Assembly (NCBI GenBank): GCA_964605095.1 | Contig: CAZSBS010000176.1 | Span: forward strand, 1-10,223 | Source: JAUWQU01 sp964605095 | GTDB taxonomy: Bacteria; Planctomycetota; Phycisphaerae; SM23-33 | Length of the DNA stretch: 10,223 nucleotides | Direction: 5' to 3' | In this document: positions 1 through 6,540 of the stretch, one piece after another | Layout: every line of letters starts with the position of its first letter | Position numbering within the stretch: the stretch's first letter is position 1 | Position numbers and translations under genes: made by a program | Notes under the pieces: model-generated | Seen by the model: only the letters and a program-made list of their open reading frames with translations | The model's database searches: none | What the model was told of the DNA's origin: nothing

Positions 1-77
1 AGATCGCCGTCAAGGTGATAGACGACCGGGGAAATGAACTGCTGGTGGTGAAGGACCTCACAGAGGCATCACGATAG
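1..77 (+). CDS. C-terminal end of a probable type III-like DNA methyltransferase (Mod), truncated by the window edge
   Basis: An open frame enters from the left edge (first full codon at 3) and stops at TAG 75-77, giving 24 residues that begin IAVKVIDDRGNELLVV. An 'AVKVxDxxGN' strand near the C-terminus is something I remember from Mod subunits of type III-like systems, which would modify DNA at the site the partner Res enzyme recognises. A Res gene does lie 1.3 kb downstream on the same strand, which supports the call. No catalytic motif of a methyltransferase is inside the window, so the identity rests on a short tail and on context. It could instead be the end of any other protein with such a strand. 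Confidence 0.5.
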   Translation, partial: IAVKVIDDRGNELLVVKDLTEASR

Positions 78-83
78 GAGGTG
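75..83 (+). promoter_or_regulatory. Strong Shine-Dalgarno overlapping the upstream stop codon
   Basis: The string taggaggtg contains a near-perfect ribosome binding site (aggagg, 76-81), nine bases before ATG 91. Its first three bases are the TAG stop of the preceding gene, so termination of the upstream gene and initiation of the next are likely coupled. It decides the start of the 297-aa gene: the alternative ATG at 127 has only a weak site in front of it. Confidence 0.75.
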
Positions 84-90
84 CTGGCAA

Positions 91-984
91 ATGCATCCGA
101 ATCTGTTCCTACGAACCTTCTGGCAGATGGAACTTAAGCCACAGATATTTGTCGCCATGAGTTTTGCGCCCCAGTACCAGGAACGTTACACGAAGGTGAT
201 TGAGCCGGCAATCCAGGCCATTTCCGTAGGTAATGTGAAGCTGAAGGCTTGTCGGGTTGATATATCCAAGTCCGGCGACTCAATCTTGACAGACATTATG
301 GACGGCGTCGCCCATTCAAGGATGATCTTGGCAGATGTGTCGATTATCGGCAAAGACTCCGTGAGCTGTCGCTCGTACCGAAATGGGAATGTCATGTATG
401 AGGTGGGGCTGGCGCTGGCTGCCCGGCAGCCACAAGACGTATTGCTCGTGAGGGACGACAAGGACGATTTCCTCTTTGACGTTAGCACGATTCCACACAA
501 GCATATTGATTTTACCAACATTGCTGTCGCCAAGAAGGAGCTCAACACCGAGCTAATCGAGAGGCTTCGGCAGCAGAATTTCTTGAATGACGCGCGCGTA
601 CAGATGGCAATTGCGGGCCTCAGCGCGGCGGAGGTCGCAGCCTTGAAGAAAGCAGCCGCTTATCCTCCAACCACGGTGTGGGGCCCCAAAGACACGGGTG
701 CCGTTGATTTCTTCGACATGCAATCGACCCCAAGACTCTTGGACAAAGGACTTATTCGAGTAGTTGGTGAGTTTGAAGGGGGCGGTCCTGCTTACCATTG
801 GACGCCGCTCGGTCTGATAGTGGGCAAGATTGTTGCGGGTGCGCTCACCAAGTTTCAGATGGATCCAGATTTTGACAAGAAGATCGGCGGCGCCAGTCCG
901 GCTGCCCCAGAATCCACTAGAGCGAGTGAAGAGACAGGGAAGCCTGAGAAACACGACCCCGGAAATCCGGAGCAGAGCAAATGA
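91..984 (+). CDS. Nucleoside 2-deoxyribosyltransferase/TIR-like domain protein, putative defence-associated effector
   Basis: A 297-aa protein with two apparent parts. Residues 19-140 show the pattern of the nucleoside 2-deoxyribosyltransferase-like/TIR-like fold: a first strand IFVAMSF (19-25), a central strand ILADVS (79-84), then GNVMYEVGLALA (99-110). Glu104 in the YExGxA block corresponds by eye to the catalytic glutamate of deoxyribosyltransferases (MELGYA in the lactobacillus enzyme). Residues about 205-250 (RLLDKGLIRVVGE then a YHWTPLG turn) read like the wing of a winged helix. Residues 268-297 are a polar, probably disordered tail. Members of this fold cleave N-glycosidic bonds in nucleosides or NAD; which applies here cannot be seen. 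No membrane segment or signal peptide is evident. The gene sits 13 bp behind the presumed mod gene and upstream of res, so a role in the same locus is inferred. Its codons are less GC-rich than the neighbours. It could also be a non-catalytic nucleotide sensor. Confidence 0.7.
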   Translation: MHPNLFLRTFWQMELKPQIFVAMSFAPQYQERYTKVIEPAIQAISVGNVKLKACRVDISKSGDSILTDIMDGVAHSRMILADVSIIGKDSVSCRSYRNGNVMYEVGLALAARQPQDVLLVRDDKDDFLFDVSTIPHKHIDFTNIAVAKKELNTELIERLRQQNFLNDARVQMAIAGLSAAEVAALKKAAAYPPTTVWGPKDTGAVDFFDMQSTPRLLDKGLIRVVGEFEGGGPAYHWTPLGLIVGKIVAGALTKFQMDPDFDKKIGGASPAAPESTRASEETGKPEKHDPGNPEQSK

Positions 985-1008
985 CGACCTACGTACTGGT
1001 GATCGTAG

Positions 1009-1071
1009 CATGGGCGTCCCGCCCATGCGTCGCAGGGCCGTCCCGGCCCTGCTCTCAGGCCCGGAGGGCCG
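1009..1071. repeat. Row of three short palindromes after the NDT/TIR-like gene
   Basis: Three hairpin-forming units lie side by side: catgggcg-tcc-cgcccatg (1009-1027), cagggccg-tcc-cggccctg (1033-1051) and ggcccggagggcc (1059-1071). The first two share the same 8-3-8 layout and the same tcc loop with different stems, so they look like relatives of one element type. Such units are of a kind common between genes in PVC-group genomes. No T-run follows, so they are not classic intrinsic terminators. Confidence 0.8.
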
Positions 1072-1078
1072 GGAGCAT

Positions 1079-1235
1079 TTGGCCGGGGGCGTAAGCCCCC
1101 GGTGAGCGGTTTTTAGAGAAATGAGCCCCGAAGGGGCGACAGAATGGCAAACGAAACACGTGTCGGCGTTTTCTATCGCCCCTTCGGGGCTCTGGGTGTA
1201 AATCATCCCCACCGGGGGCTTACGCCCCCGGCCAA
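1079..1235. repeat. Nested perfect inverted repeat (26-bp outer arms, 16-bp inner arms)
   Basis: Positions 1079-1104 are exactly reverse-complementary to 1210-1235 (26 of 26). Inside them, 1124-1139 (agccccgaaggggcga) is exactly reverse-complementary to 1176-1191. Each outer arm also contains its own palindrome (ccgggggc-gtaa-gcccccgg), so the RNA or single strand could fold either as local hairpins or as one long cruciform. The centre (1140-1175) includes the palindrome acacgtgt (1156-1163). Neither strand carries a believable gene here: short open frames across it are just the repeats read in frame. Confidence 0.9.
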
Positions 1236-1241
1236 ACTCTA

Positions 1242-1329
1242 TCGCCCCTGCCGGGGCTGGGACCACGGGCAGGATGCCCCTGGGACTCACGGGCAGGATG
1301 CCCGTGCTACGCCCGGAGGCAGTCTCCGG
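1242..1329. repeat. PVC-type palindromic repeats directly upstream of res
   Basis: This stretch holds gcccc-tgcc-ggggc (1244-1257), a perfect cacgggca-gga-tgcccgtg (1288-1306), a degenerate copy of the same unit at 1264-1282 with c in place of g at 1280, and ccggag-gcagt-ctccgg (1313-1329). Read in frame the tandem units give the 'HGQDARAT' peptide that I recall in spurious short proteins of Planctomycetes and Verrucomicrobia. The last hairpin ends 12 bp before the res ribosome binding site (cagga, 1341-1345) and could affect its translation or read-through from the upstream genes. Confidence 0.8.
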
Positions 1330-1355
1330 CCCGCCGGAATCAGGAATAACGCACG

Positions 1356-4300
1356 ATGACCCAATACGAAGTCCCTGAACCTATCATCAACACGCCCTTC
1401 GAGGAGCCGGCGCAGCACTGGTACATCCGTGAGGGCGAGGAGCCGGAACTGCGCCCCGGCAGGCGACCGGCGATTGTCTATCCGCCAAGGGATGAGACCG
1501 GAGATTGGGACCTGGGCAGCGGGATTCTTCGCCTCTCGGCCGAATATAGGCCGGGGTACGAAATGGCGATGGTGAACCTTGTCCGCGAGCGGCTGAAGGC
1601 CTGGCGAGAGGCCGGCTGGCCCGGAGTGACGCGGACGACGCTGGAACTGCTGCAATACTGGCGGCGAAAGGGGCGGGACTTGAAGAAGCGGCTGTTCTTC
1701 GCACAGTTGGAGGCGGCCGAGACGGTCATTTTCCTGACCGAGGCGCGGGCGGACTTCCGCCAGGGCATCAACGTTCCCGTGGATGAACCGAGCGAGCAGC
1801 AAAGGGCCGACGGCGCGCGGGCCTTCGGCCGCTACGCCTGCAAGATGGCCACGGGCGGCGGCAAGACGACCGTCATGGGAATGCTGGCGGCGTGGTCCAT
1901 CCTGAACAAGGTGAACGACCGAAGCGACGGCCGGTTTTCGGATGTGGTGCTTGTGGTTTGCCCGAACATCACGATCAAGAACCGTTTGGCGGAGCTTGAT
2001 CCAAACAGCGGCGACGCCAGCTTGTACCGCACGCGCGACCTGGTGCCCCCGCACGCAATGCCATTGCTGACCCAGGGGCGCGTTCTGGTGACCAATTGGC
2101 ATATCCTGAGCCTGCAAGAGGCCCAGACAGTTGGCGGGGTGAACGCCAGAGTCGCCAAGACCGGTCGCCCCTTGCGAACCACCGAAACCATCACCATTAG
2201 CTCCAAGACCACCACCGCCCGCCGCACGCGGTACTTGACCCTGGAGGAACTTGACCGGCAGGTTGCGGCTGGGATGGTGACGGTGATCCCAGAGTCGGAA
2301 GTGCGGGAAAAGGACGGGAGCCTGAAGAAAGTCCGCGTAGAATCGACCCGGTACGTGGAGAGCGACACCCATTGGATCGGGCGCGTTATCGGCCGGGAGG
2401 TGGGCGGCAAGCAGAATATCCTGGTCTTCAATGACGAGGCGCACCACGCTTACCGAATCCGGCGCGAAGAGAAGGACCGGGATGAGGGCGACCTGTTCGG
2501 CGAAGAAGATGAGGCCGATGAGTTCTTCCAGGAGGCGACGGTCTGGGTGGACGGGTTGGACCGCATCCACAGGCTGCGGGGAATCAACTTCTGCGTGGAC
2601 CTGTCGGCGACGCCGTACTTCCTGGGGCGAGTGGGGCAGGACAGGAACAAGCCTTTTCCGTGGGTGGTGAGCGATTTCGGCTTGATCGACGCGATTGAGT
2701 CGGGGCTGGTGAAGATTCCGCAACTGGCGGTGAGGGACAGCACGGGGGCGGACATACCCGGCTACTTCAACGTGTGGGACTGGATTCTGCCGAAACTAAC
2801 CACGGCCGAGCGCGGCGGGAAGAAGGGCGTGCCCAAGCCGGAAGCGATTCTGAAATGGGCACACGTTCCCATTGCGATGCTGGGCAGCCTGTGGGAGGCG
2901 GAGTTTGCGGAGTGGGAGAAGCGAACGGACCCGCGCCGGCCTGTGTTCATCCTGGTCTGCAAGAACACGCAGATCGCCAAGGTGGTTTATGAATGGCTGG
3001 GAGAGGGTGTCCAGCCGGTCGGAATTCCCGAGTCGAAGATCGAGCGGGCGAGAAACCGCGACGGGCAGATCAACACGATCCGGGTGGATACCAAGGTCGT
3101 CCACGAGACGGATACGGACGGCGGCAAGTCGGATGAGACCCGCTGGATGCGCCTGACACTCGACACGGTGGGCAAGCATGCCTGGCCGGCGGACTCGCAG
3201 GGACGGCCCATATACCCGGAGGACTTTGAGGAACTGGCCAAGAAGCTTGGCCGGCCGCTGCATCCGCCGGGGCGGGATATTCGCTGTATCGTCAGCGTGG
3301 GGATGCTCACCGAAGGCTGGGACTGCCAGACGGTGACACATATCATCGGCCTGCGGCCGTTCATGTCGCAACTCTTGTGCGAACAGGTGGTAGGCCGCGG
3401 ATTGCGGCGAGCGAATTACGACGCGGGTGACGATGGCAGGCTCGGCGAGGAGGTTGCTCAGATTTTCGGCGTGCCCTTCGAGGTGATCCCGTTCAAGGCG
3501 AATCCCCAGGGGCCGCCCAAGGAACCGCCGAAGCGGTGGCACGTACACTCGCTGCCAAACAGGGCGGAGTTCAAGATCGAGTTTCCTCGCGTGGAAGGGT
3601 ACACCCAGGCGATACGCGACCGCATTAGCGTGGACTGGGCGAGCGTGCCGCCGCTGTTCATCGACCCAGGCAACATTCCGCCAGAAGTCGAGATGAAGGC
3701 CATGTCCGTTACGAACGAGGGCAGACTCTCGCTCTCGGGTCCAGGCCGGGTTGACGAGGTGACGCTCAAACGGGAGCGTGCCAAGCTGCGATTGCAGGCG
3801 ATTGCCTTTGACGTGGCCGGGGGGTTGACGAAGCAGTACCTTGGCCAAAGCACCTGCGAAGTCCCGTCACACCGGCTGTTTCCGCAAGTTGTGAATATCG
3901 TGATGCAGTACCTGCGGGAAAAGGTCCACGTTCAGCTTCCGGGGGATGCGAAGGATGTGTACTTCTCGCCGTATTACGGATGGCTGGTCGAACGGCTGGC
4001 GCAGGCGATCCGGCCGGATACGTCACAAGGCGAAGCCCCGGAGGTGCCCATTTTCGAGTCGCACCGCGGGCCTGGCTCGACCGAGGATGTGGATTACTGG
4101 ACCAAGCGGGAGCCGCGCGAAGCGATTCACTGCCACTTGAACTACGTCGTGCCGGATACGGAACGGTGGGAGCAGTGCGCGGCCTTCCATATCGACCGGC
4201 ACCCGGCGACGGCAGCCTTCGTGAAGAACGCCGGGCTTGGCTTCGCCATCCCGTACTTCCACAACGGCCAGAGCCACGATTACATCCCCGACTTCATTAT

Positions 4301-4499
4301 CCGGCTCAAGGGCGAAAGCGAGCATGCCCGGTACCTGATCCTGGAAACCAAGGGCTTCGACCCCCTGGCCGACGTGAAGAAAGCGGCGGCCGACAGGTGG
4401 GTCGCGGCCGTCAACGCAGATGGTCGCTACGGACACTGGCTATATGACATGATCCGCAAGCCGGAAGAGGCAATCCAGAAACTGGACGCGGCAATCTGA
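1356..4499 (+). CDS. res: Type III-like restriction endonuclease subunit (DEAD/DEAH helicase-nuclease, Res)
   Basis: A 1047-aa superfamily 2 helicase fused to a nuclease. It would use ATP to translocate on or switch along unmodified DNA and cut it, together with a cognate methyltransferase. Walker A is MATGGGKT (164-171), the DEAH box is at 360-363, motif III is SAT (417-419), a motif V-like block is TEGWDCQ (652-658) and motif VI is QVVGRGLRR (677-685). The C-terminus has a PD-(D/E)XK site: IPDF with Asp979, then LETK with Glu997 and Lys999. All motor and nuclease residues look intact. The opening (YEVPEPIINTPFEEP) and the GREVGGKQNIL block before the DEAH box match my memory of the 'BPTD_3080 family' of restriction endonucleases rather than classic EcoP15I-type Res. 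A roughly 90-residue Thr-, Arg- and Lys-rich segment (about 255-345) separates the early helicase motifs from the DEAH box. The start at ATG 1356 has a modest SD (cagga, 1341-1345). The presumed mod gene lies upstream, separated by the NDT/TIR-like gene and a repeat-filled spacer. Confidence 0.92.
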   Translation: MTQYEVPEPIINTPFEEPAQHWYIREGEEPELRPGRRPAIVYPPRDETGDWDLGSGILRLSAEYRPGYEMAMVNLVRERLKAWREAGWPGVTRTTLELLQYWRRKGRDLKKRLFFAQLEAAETVIFLTEARADFRQGINVPVDEPSEQQRADGARAFGRYACKMATGGGKTTVMGMLAAWSILNKVNDRSDGRFSDVVLVVCPNITIKNRLAELDPNSGDASLYRTRDLVPPHAMPLLTQGRVLVTNWHILSLQEAQTVGGVNARVAKTGRPLRTTETITISSKTTTARRTRYLTLEELDRQVAAGMVTVIPESEVREKDGSLKKVRVESTRYVESDTHWIGRVIGREVGGKQNILVFNDEAHHAYRIRREEKDRDEGDLFGEEDEADEFFQEATVWVDGLDRIHRLRGINFCVDLSATPYFLGRVGQDRNKPFPWVVSDFGLIDAIESGLVKIPQLAVRDSTGADIPGYFNVWDWILPKLTTAERGGKKGVPKPEAILKWAHVPIAMLGSLWEAEFAEWEKRTDPRRPVFILVCKNTQIAKVVYEWLGEGVQPVGIPESKIERARNRDGQINTIRVDTKVVHETDTDGGKSDETRWMRLTLDTVGKHAWPADSQGRPIYPEDFEELAKKLGRPLHPPGRDIRCIVSVGMLTEGWDCQTVTHIIGLRPFMSQLLCEQVVGRGLRRANYDAGDDGRLGEEVAQIFGVPFEVIPFKANPQGPPKEPPKRWHVHSLPNRAEFKIEFPRVEGYTQAIRDRISVDWASVPPLFIDPGNIPPEVEMKAMSVTNEGRLSLSGPGRVDEVTLKRERAKLRLQAIAFDVAGGLTKQYLGQSTCEVPSHRLFPQVVNIVMQYLREKVHVQLPGDAKDVYFSPYYGWLVERLAQAIRPDTSQGEAPEVPIFESHRGPGSTEDVDYWTKREPREAIHCHLNYVVPDTERWEQCAAFHIDRHPATAAFVKNAGLGFAIPYFHNGQSHDYIPDFIIRLKGESEHARYLILETKGFDPLADVKKAAADRWVAAVNADGRYGHWLYDMIRKPEEAIQKLDAAI

Positions 4500-4673
4500 G
4501 GGGCCAGTGGGCTCAGGGGCCTTCTTCTCCTGTCAGAGTCAGCCTGCCCCGTTGGGGCCTGCGCCGAGAGATGCCTCCTCTCATGGCCGACACGCCAATG
4601 GCCCTGTGCGGCTCTCGCCCATCTTTTTTGCGCCGCCCCGCCCCAGCGATTCGGAACCAATGGGCGTCTTGCC
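4500..4673. other. Convergent intergenic spacer between res and the bioD-like gene
   Basis: 174 bp between two genes that point at each other. It contains a short hairpin gcccc-gtt-ggggc (4546-4558) and a run of six T at 4624-4629, but the two are about 65 bp apart and no good stem directly precedes the T-run. I see no gene and no convincing terminator for either strand. Confidence 0.6.
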
Positions 4674-5453
4674 TTACCCGACGATCTTTCCCCACTGGGC
4701 CTGTTCGATGGCGAACCGGGCGCTCTTTGCGAGCCGACCGGCGCGGACGTCGTTGGCTGGGTCGTCGGGGACCAGGGCAAGCGTCTTGAGTCCCGCGAGC
4801 CTTTCCAGCAGGCCGGGCAGGCCGCGGAGGGTGTCCTCGACAGGCTCGTCACTGGCGCTGTCGGCGCGGTAGAGGTTCAAGACGCACCCCGCCAGCACCA
4901 GGCCGGCGGACCGCACAGCCATCGCCGCCAGCAGCGCCCGCTCCAGCGCGCCAAGCTCGGCCCGCACCACGAGCACGACGGGCAACGCCAGGCACTCAGC
5001 CAGGTCCAGCATCGATAAATCCTCGGTGATCGGGCAGGCAATCGAGCCGGGCGCCTCGACGACGACGCACTCAGCCTTGCCCGCAAGGCGGCGCCAGGCG
5101 TCGAAGATGGCGTCGATGTCCACGGACGCCCCGCCGATCGCCGAGGCGATGGCCGGGGCAACCGGCGAGGCCAGGCGAACGGGCGAAATCTCCGCCAGCG
5201 TCTGGCTGCTCTCGGCCCACGCCGCCAGCATGTCGGCTGAGTCGCTCACCAGACCATCGCGGTCCAACCGGCAGCCGGTGGCAACGGGCAGGAAAACTTC
5301 CACGTTGCGCCCGTCCAGCCGCAGGCTGTGCGCGACGGCGGAGGCCACGACGGTCTTGCCCTCCCCCGCCGCCGCCGAGGCCACCAGCAGGCCCGGTATA
5401 CGCGGCAGACCGTCAGGTGAACGAGTTTTTCGAGTGTAAGCGGCACCGGACAT
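4674..5453 (-). CDS. BioD-like P-loop protein (dethiobiotin synthetase family, catalysis uncertain)
   Basis: A 259-aa cytoplasmic protein with the BioD/AAA_26 layout. BioD makes dethiobiotin from diaminopelargonic acid, CO2 and ATP. Visible blocks are the P-loop AAAGEGKT (27-34), LPVATG (55-60), SDSADML (70-76), SPVAP (96-100), VVVEAPG (130-136) and LPVVLVVRAELG (157-168), in the family order. Against E. coli BioD from memory, several key positions differ: the KPVxSG lysine is Leu55, the TDTEVGKT loop has lost its Thr and Glu, and EGAGG reads EAPGS. The protein is also slightly longer than typical BioD (about 220-240 aa). I start it at ATG 5453, preceded by gaaggaag on the minus strand; the open frame runs 276 bp further upstream but would overlap the SAM hydrolase and has repeat-derived sequence. 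It follows the SAM hydrolase by 101 bp on the same strand. It may be a divergent BioD or a relative with another substrate. Confidence 0.75.
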   Translation of the reverse strand: MSGAAYTRKTRSPDGLPRIPGLLVASAAAGEGKTVVASAVAHSLRLDGRNVEVFLPVATGCRLDRDGLVSDSADMLAAWAESSQTLAEISPVRLASPVAPAIASAIGGASVDIDAIFDAWRRLAGKAECVVVEAPGSIACPITEDLSMLDLAECLALPVVLVVRAELGALERALLAAMAVRSAGLVLAGCVLNLYRADSASDEPVEDTLRGLPGLLERLAGLKTLALVPDDPANDVRAGRLAKSARFAIEQAQWGKIVG

Positions 5454-5528
5454 ACCGACGTCTTCCTTCCCGTTCTCGTCCCCGTCCTCGGTCTTTCTCT
5501 GTTCTCCAATGCGCACCTGTGTCTCGGT

Positions 5529-5554
5529 CAATCCAATCCGCAATCCGCAATCAA
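5529..5554. repeat. Short tandem caatccg repeat
   Basis: Seven-base units (caatccg, caatccg, caatcaa) preceded by caatcca lie just after the stop codon of the minus-strand SAM hydrolase. On the minus strand the motif reads attgcggattgcgg, a degenerate heptamer tandem that I recall often between genes of PVC-group bacteria ('CGLRIADCGLRI' when translated). It falls in the 101-bp gap between two probably co-directional genes and has no evident coding role. Confidence 0.65.
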
Positions 5555-6355
5555 TCAGTTCGCCCTCAGAATCACCGGGGCTCCGACATCCGCGGCCAGA
5601 AGTTCGCACGCCCGGCCGCGGTTCACGGCCAGTTCGACCCGGCCTGACGAGTCGAACAGCACCAGCGGGGCAGCCTCGGCGGCGAAGGCGTACGTGGCCG
5701 CGAATCGCCCCGCATCCCGGCCGGCGCACGTGGCGCGGACGACCTCGACGTCAGGCCACTTCTGCATGACCGCGGCGGCGGGGATGTTCGTCACCAGGTT
5801 GCCGAACCGGTCCACGTGTATAACCTGGCCGGTAATCCGGGTTTCGTCCTGGGCGGCTGGGGGAATCTCCAGCAGCGTGTACGACGTCGGCTGGGGGCCG
5901 AACTTGCGGATGTCCTGGCCCAGGAGGATCTGCCCGGCGATGGGCGCAAATATATCCCGTCCGTGGAACGTCATGGACCCAGGCCTGGCGGCGATGAGCT
6001 GGGGCGGCAGGACGACGTTCAGCGACTCGGCCGGCCAGCGGTCGACGATGAACGTTATCACGCCGTTATCGGGGAAGAGGTACACTTGCTGGCCGAAGCG
6101 GCCGACGAGAATCTTCCGGTCGGTCCCGACGGTCGGGTCGATGATGACGACATGCAGCGTATCCGGCGGGAAGTACGGTGCCGCGGCCGACAGGGCCAGC
6201 GCCCCGGCCAGTATGTCGTGGGCGGGCACGTCGTGGGATATGTCGACGATCTGCGCTCGGGGGCAGACCGATAGGATCGCCCCCTTGACCGCGCCGACGT
6301 ATCCGTCACACGAGCCGAAGTCGGTAAGCAACGTGACAAGTTGAGATCGGGCCAT
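5555..6355 (-). CDS. S-adenosyl-L-methionine hydrolase (adenosine-forming), SAM hydroxide adenosyltransferase (DUF62) family
   Basis: A 266-aa cytoplasmic enzyme of the fluorinase/DUF62 family, expected to convert SAM and water to adenosine and L-methionine. Conserved blocks appear in order: LLTDFGSCDGYVG (9-21), VDISHDVP (37-44), YFPPDTLHVVIIDPTVG (61-77), PDNGV (95-99), FHGRDIFAP (130-138) and DRFGNLVTNI (182-191). The Asp-Arg-His set that activates water in archaeal homologues (Asp68, Arg75, His127) maps to Asp73, Arg80 and His131 with nearly the same spacing. The usual DPGVG reads DPTVG here. Length is normal for the family. The start at 6355 has an agaggaag ribosome binding site on the minus strand. 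It is divergent from the isoaspartate methyltransferase and upstream of the BioD-like gene. Chlorinase or fluorinase activity is not suggested by the context. Confidence 0.92.
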   Translation of the reverse strand: MARSQLVTLLTDFGSCDGYVGAVKGAILSVCPRAQIVDISHDVPAHDILAGALALSAAAPYFPPDTLHVVIIDPTVGTDRKILVGRFGQQVYLFPDNGVITFIVDRWPAESLNVVLPPQLIAARPGSMTFHGRDIFAPIAGQILLGQDIRKFGPQPTSYTLLEIPPAAQDETRITGQVIHVDRFGNLVTNIPAAAVMQKWPDVEVVRATCAGRDAGRFAATYAFAAEAAPLVLFDSSGRVELAVNRGRACELLAADVGAPVILRAN

Positions 6356-6415
6356 GTTAGACTTCCTCTGGTTCGTAGTGACGCGTAAGGCGTTATTGTC
6401 CCGAAGATGCCCTTA

Positions 6416-6441
6416 CCCTCCTTCGCCAAGGCTACGGAGGG
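6416..6441. repeat. PVC-type palindromic repeat in the divergent intergenic region
   Basis: ccctcc (6416-6421) and ggaggg (6436-6441) are complementary arms around a 14-base loop that reads ttcgccaaggctac. This is another intergenic repeat type that I associate with PVC genomes. It sits between the start of the SAM hydrolase (6355, minus strand) and the isoaspartate methyltransferase (6541, plus strand). The remainder of this 185-bp gap holds no gene. Confidence 0.6.
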
Positions 6442-6520
6442 CAGGCGGGCACACTACAAACATCCGCAACGCAACCGGCTCGGGACCGGGCCGCCAGTCG
6501 CCTCTTGGGGCGGATGAGCG

Positions 6521-6536
6521 TATAATACATCGGAGG
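6521..6536 (+). promoter_or_regulatory. Consensus -10 box and ribosome binding site just before pcm
   Basis: A perfect TATAAT lies at 6521-6526 and cggagg at 6531-6536, with ATG at 6541. No good -35 is seen at the normal distance. If TATAAT is the real -10, transcription would start near 6533, inside the ribosome binding site, leaving a leader of only a few bases. Either the mRNA is almost leaderless or the TATAAT is chance and the promoter lies upstream. The cggagg site supports the chosen start. Confidence 0.45.
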
Positions 6537-6540
6537 CGTC

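Noticed and set aside
553..1290. 245-residue minus-strand open frame through the repeat cassette
   Set aside because: It consists of translated palindromic repeats joined to antisense of the NDT/TIR-like gene; this kind of peptide is a known type of spurious annotation in PVC genomes.
1009..1306. CRISPR array
   Set aside because: The repeated units are palindromes of different families with irregular spacing and opposite orientation; there are no regular unique spacers and no cas genes.
1287..2723. 478-residue open frame on the minus strand opposite res
   Set aside because: It is antisense to the strongly conserved helicase region of res, has no recognisable motif, and begins and ends without a plausible ribosome binding site. 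Long antisense frames are common in GC-rich DNA.
2796..3848. 350-residue open frame on the minus strand opposite res
   Set aside because: Same reason: antisense shadow of the res C-terminal half, with low-complexity His-, Arg- and Pro-rich content and no family pattern.
4600..4629. Possible intrinsic terminator ending in six T after res
   Set aside because: The bases before the T-run give only an imperfect, bulged stem more than 10 bases away; not enough to call.
5454..5729. 92-residue N-terminal extension of the BioD-like protein
   Set aside because: It would overlap the end of the SAM hydrolase, includes the tandem-repeat translation, and the P-loop lies at the normal distance from ATG 5453, which has a ribosome binding site.
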